Source: Paguma larvata
Taxonomy: Eukaryota; Chordata; Mammalia; Carnivora; Viverridae
NCBI GenBank assembly: GCA_030068075.1
Contig: CM057829.1
Coordinates: forward strand, 79,481,132-79,545,131
Length of the DNA stretch: 64,000 bases
Reading direction: 5' to 3'
Shown here: positions 56,935-64,000 of the stretch, in pieces
How the letters are laid out: the number at the start of each line of letters is the position of its first letter
Position numbering within the stretch: the stretch's first letter is position 1
Translations under genes and position numbers: made by a program
Notes under the pieces: generated by a model
Seen by the model: the letters and a program-made list of their open reading frames with translations, nothing else
The model's database searches: none
Told to the model about the DNA's origin: nothing

Positions 56935-57690
56935 ATACACCAATATGAAGATTCTAATCCCTGCTCCCTTCCTTGGTTATAATTTTCAAGATACTTTGTT
57001 AAAAGTAACCCATGTGGGTTTAGGCTACTTGTTATTATCATCTAAGAAAATTCTTACCATTGTTTGTTTGAGGAAAGAAACCTCAGTCACAACTTACATG
57101 TAATTTTCCCAGGCTCTGCGCTGGCTTCGAGTCTTAGGATGCAGGGAACTGGGCGAAGGGAGAGATGAGAAGGCTACAGCAATCCATTCAGACATGGACC
57201 CCAAAGCTTTGCAGGGCAACCTTGTGACAGGTCAGTGAGTGTCCACCTGAATGGAGGGGGGGAAGAGCTGTCCATTAGCAGAGTAAACCTCGAGTGTTAA
57301 CATTTCTCCCTCCCCTCCTACTATCCTACCCTCGCTTCTATGACGTTTGACTTACTGTGCCTCTGGCTGTTTGCCTTTTGACTGCTCCACATACAGAACA
57401 TGATAAAATGGCCCATGATAATAATGCCTGAGCTCAACCCACGGGAAGCCCTGTTCGGTGACTATTTCCTGTAGGTGAGCATCCTGCACTGGGTGCTCTT
57501 CGAACCCAAAGGCAGTTAGGAGACCAATCAATGTCCAATCGCATGAATGTTTTCTTTCAACAAATGAGAACACCTTAGCTTAAAAGGCACATGTGGCTGC
57601 AATAACAGGAAAATACAGGAAGCAAAAGATAAATACGGGAATTCTAACTGAAATGAGATGATTCTCTGATGCCTTATATATGTTTATTTA
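56935..57690. other. No confident feature
   Basis: The minus frame 57352-57573 (73 codons) is the most protein-like here, but I recognise no family and see no exon context. Confidence 0.4.
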
Positions 57691-57898
57691 TAGTATTTAA
57701 ATTTTTCATTAATTTTTTTTTGAGAGCATGAATGAGGGAGAAGGTCAGAGAGAGAGGGGACAGAGAGAGAATTTTAAGCAGGTTCCATGCTCAGCATGGA
57801 GCCTGATGTGGGCCTTGATCCCACAACTCTGGGATCATGACCTGAGCCCAAATCAAGAGACAGATGCTTAACCAACTGAGTCACCCAGGCACCCCTAA
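57691..57898 (-). mobile_element. CAN SINE, antisense
   Basis: 'GAGAGCATGAATGAGGGAG', 'GGGATCATGACCTGAGCCC' and 'TGAGTCACCCAGGCACCCC' identify an older copy. The TSD ATATGTTTATTTA is exact (57678-57690 and 57899-57911). Confidence 0.92.
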
Positions 57899-58019
57899 AT
57901 ATGTTTATTTAAGACTTTTTTTCTGACGCTAAATTGATACATGCTTATTGTAGAACACTTGGAAAACATGGAAAAGTGTAAAGAAAAAAAATACCAAAAA
58001 ACAGACTTTTAACTAGTGA

Positions 58020-58213
58020 GAATAAAGGAGAGGGAAGGTAGGTGGGGATGGGTGGGTGAAAATAGGTGACGAGGATCAAGGAGCGCCCTTGCCGTGATGA
58101 GCAACCAGTGATGTATGGGAGTGTTGAATCACTATATTGTACACCTGAAACTAAGATAACACTGTATCTTAACTAACTGGAATTCAAATAAAATAAAATA
58201 AAATAAAGAAAAA
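58020..58213 (+). mobile_element. Short L1 3' end
   Basis: 'GATGGGTGGGTGAAAATAGG', 'TGTTGAATCACTATATTGTA', 'TGTATCTTAACTAACTGGAA' and an A-rich tail of AATAA units represent the last about 190 bp of a carnivore L1. No clear TSD. Confidence 0.88.
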
Positions 58214-58360
58214 AAAGAGATCAATTGTAACCCTGGCCCTGATAAATCACTAATGATATTTTGTTGTTTAAGTCCATAACCCTTAACTGAAACTACTGAG
58301 CTTCGAACTAGTTCCAGAATTCGGAATTGTTCGGTTTTTAAAAACTATTTTGATGCAACT

Positions 58361-58411
58361 ATGATTATTATCACATAATATCACGTAATATGATTATTAT
58401 CACATAATATT
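58361..58411 (+). repeat. 29-bp-period local duplication
   Basis: ATGATTATTATCACATAATA occurs at 58361 and again at 58390. AT-rich, probably from replication slippage. Confidence 0.9.
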
Positions 58412-59030
58412 CCATCACAGTCTGGAGCAGCACCCCATAATCTGACATATTTCACAATATTTCTGTAGCAAAACTGATGCATATTCTTACTAAGTTGGAT
58501 AAAACAGAATCTCACATTGGTTCAGGCCAGGTTTTCCTACCAAAGAAGTTACCAAAAAACTCTTGATGTTTTGAATGCTTTTGGATTCAGAACTGGGAAT
58601 AAAAGATTGCAGACCAGTATTCTTTTCAGATACACAAAAAACTCAGAGTTTTGTTTCTACTTTTCATTCAGTGTTATACAAATGTGAGCGTTTCCCCAAG
58701 TAATTAAAAACACTTCAAAAACATGCTTTTCAATGTCTATGTAATATTATATCCCACTTAGAAAAGAATTTTTTAAAACAATTTCATTTTGGGAATTGCA
58801 TTTTTTGTTGTTGTTAATGCAAATAATACTTTGAGGGACATATTTGTATATCAGATTGTCTGAATTTCTGAATACTTTCTTAGGTGGATCCTAGAAAAAG
58901 AATTATTGGGTCAACTGGTGTAAACTTTAAGGGTCTTGATGATTTTCCAGAAAAGCTATACCAATTTACACTCCTAACACAGCACGAGTGCCTGGTTAAT
59001 TTGTTTAATTACCCACATTATCATAGGCAA

Positions 59031-59485
59031 GGAAAAAATACACTTGCATCTCATACATCTTAACAAAGCTCTAATCAATGATAATCATAATTAGATTTTA
59101 TTTGTGTTTTTCTTACACAGAAGATAGTGACTAGCTCACAGTCTTCTTCACATAACAAAAGAGAAATGGGATTAATGTGAGTTTACCATCAACTGGAACC
59201 TCATTAGACCAGACGGAGTCAGATTTGGGCAATAGAGAGACTGTCCCTTGTCCACGGGGTCCTAAGTTTGAAAGTGGAATGAGGGTAGGTATGGAAATAA
59301 TTCATACATTATCATGAGAAGACAGACAATCAGATGCTGATTATTTGTGGGCTGATAAATTCTGCTTTCAGGCTACTGAGGACTTGTGTTTCCCCTCCTT
59401 TTTCGTGTTTTTGTGTTTCTTGGACATTTTGCTGCTACTCAGCATGGCTATCAGAGAGCAGAAAGAGATGTGAAGACAAAGTCAA
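59031..59485. other. No confident feature
   Basis: Non-repetitive as far as I can tell; no gene. Confidence 0.4.
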
Positions 59486-59489
59486 ATCA

Positions 59490-59600
59490 GAGAAGCTAAT
59501 AACAATGGCTAACCTTTATGACTGCTTACGATGTGTCAACTCTGGTGCTGGGCACTTTGCGTGTGTTACCTCATTCAGTACACACTGGTATTAAAACTGG
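59490..59600 (-). mobile_element. MIR SINE, antisense
   Basis: 'TAATAACAATGGCTAACCTT', 'GGTGCTGGGCACTTTGCGTG' and 'TTACCTCATTCAGTACACAC' are the MIR tail complement. Confidence 0.75.
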
Positions 59601-60284
59601 TAGCTGCAAAGTTTGAAAGTATGTGCTCACTCATCAATCACTGTTCCACCCTAATAAGTTTGGAATTTCAGAGGAGCTATTCAAGCCTAGTGTCTTATTA
59701 CCATGGCTCCAAGTCTGGTTATAAACCACAAACCTTGCCTTTACACTTTTTTTTTTTTTGTCAGCACCTTCTCTAGCATCTACACAAAGCAGGGGAAATG
59801 ACATAAATAAAATCCAAGAAAACTCTAGATAATAATAAATGCTTTGAAAATTCTATATTTATAAGAGGGAGGCCATATCTTTTAGAGCACAATAGAGAGT
59901 TGGGAGTCTGTTATATAACACAAACAGTATATACACAGAGAAGACCTGAAGATACACACATAATATATACTTCAAAAAACAAACACACAGACACATTCTT
60001 CCCAAATGTGACTGGTATATAAATTGGTAATGATAAAGTCCGGGCTCACAACTCCAAGTTTCTTTTCATTTACGGTTTTCTCTAATAATTTTTCTTTCTC
60101 TTTTCCCTTTATCCTTACAGGATAATTGGTGTAGAGAATACCACATTTCATATGCTAGTAAAAAAAAATTGAAGAGATACTTCTTTGTTACATGGAATGA
60201 AATAACACCACTCTCTCCCCAAGTCAGTTTCTGCATAGAATATAGTATATACTGTAAAATGGCTAGGGTTCAGAGAAGGGGGGA
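59601..60284. other. No confident feature
   Basis: Only a T-run at 59749-59759 stands out. Confidence 0.4.
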
Positions 60285-60323
60285 AAGGAAGAAAGAAAGA
60301 AAGAAAGAAAGAGAAAGGAAGAA

Positions 60324-60387
<64 letters not shown>

Positions 60388-60431
60388 AGGAAGGAAGGAA
60401 GGAAGGAAGGAAGGAAGGAAGGAAGGAAGGC
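60285..60431. repeat. (GAAA)n/(GGAA)n polypurine microsatellite
   Basis: About 100 bp of GAAA units, with interruptions near 60311-60325, passes into about 43 bp of GGAA units. The whole tract is purine-only on the plus strand. The apparent Lys/Glu/Arg-rich and Phe/Leu/Ser-rich frames here are translation artefacts of the repeat. Confidence 0.98.
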
Positions 60432-61140
60432 AGGCAAAAAATTTAATTTTATTTTGGGAGTGAGTTGAGTTGATCTTCCCAACAATCTTATTTAAAAGTA
60501 AGGGATGTTTCTATCAAAATTATCAAAAGACCAAAAGACAAAAGATGTATCAAGAAGTGAATCATTTCCTTCACTGTGGCTTCTCTTTATAATTTAAATA
60601 ACATTCTCCTGACAAATAAGTAGAGTAGCTCCGAAATGATTTTTCTTTGCCACAGTCATATATGTGGTTAATTTTCTAAGTATGCCAGGACTATAGGGTG
60701 TGAAAAATAAAGCAGTGATAGAGGAAATGACCCCTCAAAGAACATACTTTGTTTTTTCCAAAATGCCTAATTGCTTGGGGGAAATACAAAAAATAAAATA
60801 AGCTACCACTAATAACAGAAATGATTACCAGATTCTCTCTCTATACTCAAACTGCACAACCAGCATTCCTGAAGCTAATTACAAATTTGGATTCTCTCAT
60901 TTTAAAAATACACTTCTAAGCAGCCCACTTCTGTTTTAATGCTGCACCAAAGTCTGTGCAATTGGCACGTTATCAAAGTGAAAAAAATGCGTTGCGTGAA
61001 CAAAGTTACCACTTTCAATGTCACTAAATCTTGAACTGCAAAATACCACAAGCTAAAAACTAGTAATACCATGTGGTTATGTTATCTTACGTTTACAAAA
61101 GAGTATATAGTTTCCCAAGCCTAAGGGACTGAGACTTCCG
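60432..61140. other. No confident feature
   Basis: No repeat or gene recognised. Confidence 0.4.
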
Positions 61141-61144
61141 TGAT

Positions 61145-61265
61145 CACAGCAGCTTTGTTACCTTGGGGAGGTCATTCGCTGCCTCTGAGCCTAACACCTT
61201 TCACAGGCTCTTGTGAGAATTAAAAAGATTACATGAGAATGTATACAAAAGGGTTTTTGCAAACT
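61145..61265 (+). mobile_element. MIR SINE, 3' half
   Basis: 'GGGGAGGTCATTCGCTGCCT', 'CTCTGAGCCTAACACC' and 'CTTGTGAGAATTAAAAAGAT' follow MIR order. Confidence 0.6.
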
Positions 61266-62030
61266 ATAGGACAAAATATCATTATTCTTTTTATTGTATT
61301 AGCAACTCTGTGAGCCATAAAGATATTCAACCCCATTTCATGGTTAAGGAAACTGACTGCTGGAAGATGAGGCAAAAAAAAAGTACCAAGTTAGGAGATT
61401 CTCTGGTTTTATCTCTAAATTGGCCATAAACTACCTAGGTGACACTGTGACTTGTTTCTTTAGTAACAATGACTATGTGGGATGAGATGATCTTAAGGTC
61501 TTCTTGAGGCCAATGGTTCTGTGATCTGAGACGTGGCCATGGTGGTGATAAGGCAGCCCTAATAACAATTCTTTGGGAGTAGTCTCTCCTGGAGGCCAAG
61601 TGCAGCACTCACAAATCTGAGGCCTCGCGAGCTGGGGTGGGGGTTCGTGAGCTGTCTCCCACTCCCAGGGATGGGACTGACATGAGCAAACTCATTTTGC
61701 TGGATTAAGGGGAGGCTGGCGGATCCTACGTGACTGGCCTCTCGGGAGGTAGTGGAGAAGCTTGAAACAGCAGCTCTTTATTTTTTTAAATTTTTTAAAT
61801 TTTTTGGAGGGATGGCTTCTAGATAAAATTTTATTTTAATTAATTTATTTAGTTTTCATTTCTAAAAATAGGCTTTATGTCTCTATTATGAACAATTTTT
61901 TTTAAACCGTAGAACAGTATCTATTTTTATTATTATTAAAAAGGGCATCTTGAAAGCTTTCCTCCAGCCTCCATTCCTCTTACAAACTCTCCAATTGCAG
62001 ACTTCTCTATCCTCATGATTTTCACAGTAT
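61266..62030. other. No confident feature
   Basis: A weak MIR-complement motif occurs at about 61330-61370 ('CCCCATTTCATGGTTAAGG'). Otherwise unassigned. Confidence 0.4.
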
Positions 62031-62034
62031 CCCT

Positions 62035-62220
62035 TACCACAACCAAGGCACTGAACACATTGCACTGTTATTACCAATTATATGTTAGTTTTATTACCTT
62101 TTGCCATCTGAGCTCTCCCCATGAGACCATGTGCTCCAGGAGGCCAGGACTGTGTCTCTTCACCATAATGTCCAAGCTAGCTCGGGTACTAGCATATAGT
62201 AGGTATTCAATACATGCTCG
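62035..62220 (+). mobile_element. L2 3' end
   Basis: 'GAGACCATGTGCTCCAGGAG', 'GGCCAGGACTGTGTCTCTTC' and 'TAGCATATAGTAGGTATTCA' are the classical L2 3' terminus. Confidence 0.8.
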
Positions 62221-62555
62221 CCAGCAGCTTTTTATTAACCAGTACAGATATTTCGCACTAACAAGTAGGGTAGCCAAATAGGTATACACCACCCAAATGT
62301 CAGTCTTGCTAACAGCCCCACTGCTGTTTGGCTTTCAGTTTCAAAGAGATAGCCACCATCCTGTGGGCCACTCACCTTTCTTGACTGAATTCCTACTGTG
62401 TTGGTGGGGGAGAGATGTGAAAGGGCTACTTTTTTGCATTGTGAGTACACATCATGGTCACATGGGAATTTCACTTTAAAGAGATTGAAGCCACTAACTT
62501 AGGCCTCTACTAATGGTATTCTACCAGCTTTAATACAACTTTCCGTTATGTTCAA
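62221..62555. other. No confident feature
   Basis: No recognised repeat or gene. Confidence 0.4.
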
Positions 62556-62558
62556 TAT

Positions 62559-62712
62559 CTGTGCTGTCCAATATGGCAGCCATCAGTCACATATTAATAC
62601 TCATTAAATGTACTAGGTACAACCGAGGAACTGAATTTCAATTTTAATGTATTTAAATTAAATGTAAATACCCACATGTGATTAGTGCTCACGTTACTGG
62701 ACAGTGTAGCTC
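62559..62712. mobile_element. Small hAT-Charlie-like element
   Basis: The ends CTGTGCTGTCCAATA and (complement) CTACACTGTCCAGTA form a degraded inverted repeat. The interior has 'GAGGAACTGAATTTCAATTT' and 'CCACATGTGATTAGTGCTC'. It resembles a known non-autonomous mammalian hAT, but I cannot name the subfamily. Confidence 0.7.
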
Positions 62713-62734
62713 TAGGCTGCCTTATCTACTAGTT

Positions 62735-62905
62735 TTCTTGGGCATACTTCAGACCCCAGAAGCCCACAGGACAACACCCATTCAGGAAGTTTTTACTGAC
62801 CTTTCTCCTGGGTGCTGGGCACCATTTAAATGTCTTAAAACAATGGTGAATGAGAGCCATGGACACTTCCTGCCCTCGTGGTGTCTCTTAGCTAGACCGA
62901 TTTCC
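62735..62905 (-). mobile_element. L2 LINE tail, antisense
   Basis: 'GGAAGTTTTTACTGACC', 'GTGCTGGGCACCATTTAAAT' and 'CACTTCCTGCCCTCGTGGTG' are the L2 tail complement. Confidence 0.65.
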
Positions 62906-64000
62906 GAAGACCTCACAAAACCTTGAAGTGGTTCACAGGACTGTGCTTAGGAAAAGGTGGGTGAGTAGATATGGTAATGCTACACTAAGCATGAAAGCAC
63001 GGCTTTTTCATTTCTTCATACTTACTGTTAGAGAAGCTGGGGAAAGTTTAAAAAGAGATATCTGAATGATTACTGTTCATTCACTTACAAGTAATGTCAC
63101 ATTATCCAGATATGGGAAATTATCTGTACGAAATTCCCTCTTGCACAAACATAAATCTACTTAAAAGAAAAGGTCTGTGGGACCTGCATTTTTAAGACTA
63201 AGAAAAAGTAAATGGTATTTAATTATAACAACAGTCTTAAAAGTACAAGTGGATCTTGAGCTGCAAGCAGTGGGCAAAGGAACATTGATACCAATTAGCA
63301 GTGAAAGGATCAGGGTTTCTAGAAGGTACCTCTTGTATAAGTAAGGCTGATTGCATCTTTGTCTCTACAATTCAACTCTCAGCTAAGATTTTCTTAGCTG
63401 ATTTTAATGGGATGTAATGAACAAAACCCTATTTGCTTTTCCCCAGGAAACTGCAGGTGGAGGTATTTTTATCTACAACACAAATCTAATACCAACAACA
63501 TAACTTCTAAGAAGCATAAAAGCTTTGGTTTAATGCTTTTCCAATTTCCACTACTGCCTCCCCTGTCCTCCTGTCGTCAACTCCTTCCTAACCACCTCTT
63601 CTCACCTTAGTGAAATTTTGAGTGATACAAAGAAGACAAAACAAACATTTAGAATTGGTTTATGTTCTTGTTTGAACCTGAATCCAGGTTTGCTTAAACT
63701 TAAAAGGACAAAGACATCATACTCTGGGATGCAGTGTTTTTAAGTTGATTCTCTCCACAGTATGATCACTTGAGGCAAAATATTCACTGAATTAAATAAC
63801 TCGGTTTTGCTCAGTATCCCAGTGGTGTCGTACTTGGATGACACTATCGAGACAATCTGACCTCCTGGCTTTAAAATGCCCCTCTGGTACCCTGCCCAAA
63901 GTTGGACTACTGATTTGGGGGGCTGATAAATGTTTCTTACACATCCACACACACATGCATACTCCTACCCCTTTTTCTCACTGGATTGAGTAGAAAGATA
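62906..64000. other. No confident feature
   Basis: The closing stretch holds no repeat or gene that I can support. The frame 63740-63952 (minus) has no recognisable motif. Confidence 0.45.

Larger units (their letters stand above)
57912..59030 (-). mobile_element. Old LINE (L1M/HAL1-like), antisense, with L1 inserted
   Basis: 'ATACATGCTTATTGTAGAAC', 'GTGGATCCTAGAAAAAGAAT' and 'AAAAGCTATACCAATTTACA' match the complement of an old L1-type 3' region. It is interrupted by the young L1 3' end at about 58020-58213. Confidence 0.6.

Noticed and set aside
57352..57573. Protein-like 73-codon minus frame
   Set aside because: Composition looks plausible, but I recognise no family and cannot show an exon; cross-species conservation would be needed.
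60169..60485. Lys/Glu/Arg-rich and Phe/Leu/Ser-rich frames on both strands
   Set aside because: They are direct translations of the GAAA/GGAA microsatellite.

Overview
This window is vertebrate nuclear DNA from a carnivoran, most likely a cat-family species. The main evidence is about sixteen copies of the tRNA-Lys-derived CAN SINE. The well-preserved copies carry features I associate with the felid subfamily: a GGGGCGCCTGGGTGGCTC head, a 'GAGTTCGAGCCCCGCGTCGGGCTC' type box-B region (20-base limit respected elsewhere), a CAGAGCCTGGAGCCTGCTTC body, a CT-rich segment and an AATAAA/poly-A tail. Young carnivore L1 3' ends are also present, as are relics shared by all placental mammals (MIR, L2, L1M, MLT1 and hAT-Charlie). 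The species assignment is inferred from repeat families only.

I find no protein-coding gene that I can support. Every longer open frame I could place is either L1 ORF2 debris, a hAT transposase remnant, or translation of a SINE or microsatellite. No RNA gene other than tRNA-derived SINEs was recognised. The window is best read as intergenic or deep-intronic sequence.

Layout. 0-2.3 kb: MIR and L2 relics, one MIR split by an L1. 2.3-7.2 kb: mostly non-repetitive AT-rich DNA with one old L1. 7.2-12.9 kb: an MLT1 LTR followed by a large antisense L1M that holds six younger insertions. 13-15 kb: L2 copies, including a tail-to-tail pair. 15.8-17.3 kb: an L1 with a 5' inversion, then a SINE. 17.7-25.5 kb: L2, MIR, a 1.4-kb hAT-Charlie relic and another antisense L1M. 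25.5-34.6 kb: mostly ancient repeats (L2 in both directions, MIR, an MLT1 LTR split by a small hAT), with one young L1 and SINEs. 34.6-48.5 kb: repeat-poor, with the clearest gap at 38.8-44.9 kb; this is the best place to look for conserved regulatory DNA. 48.8-58.2 kb: SINE-rich, including two SINEs at one target site. 58.2-64 kb: ancient relics, a large polypurine microsatellite and non-repetitive sequence.

The genes do not form a working system, because there are none. What can be read is the order of transposition events, recovered from nested insertions and target-site duplications (TSDs). I found no convincing evidence for a new biological system. The most useful leads are the seamless L1 inversion, the double SINE insertion, a possible L1 3' transduction, the tail-to-tail L2 pairs, and the repeat-poor block. 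Family names are from memory of consensus sequences, not from a database search.
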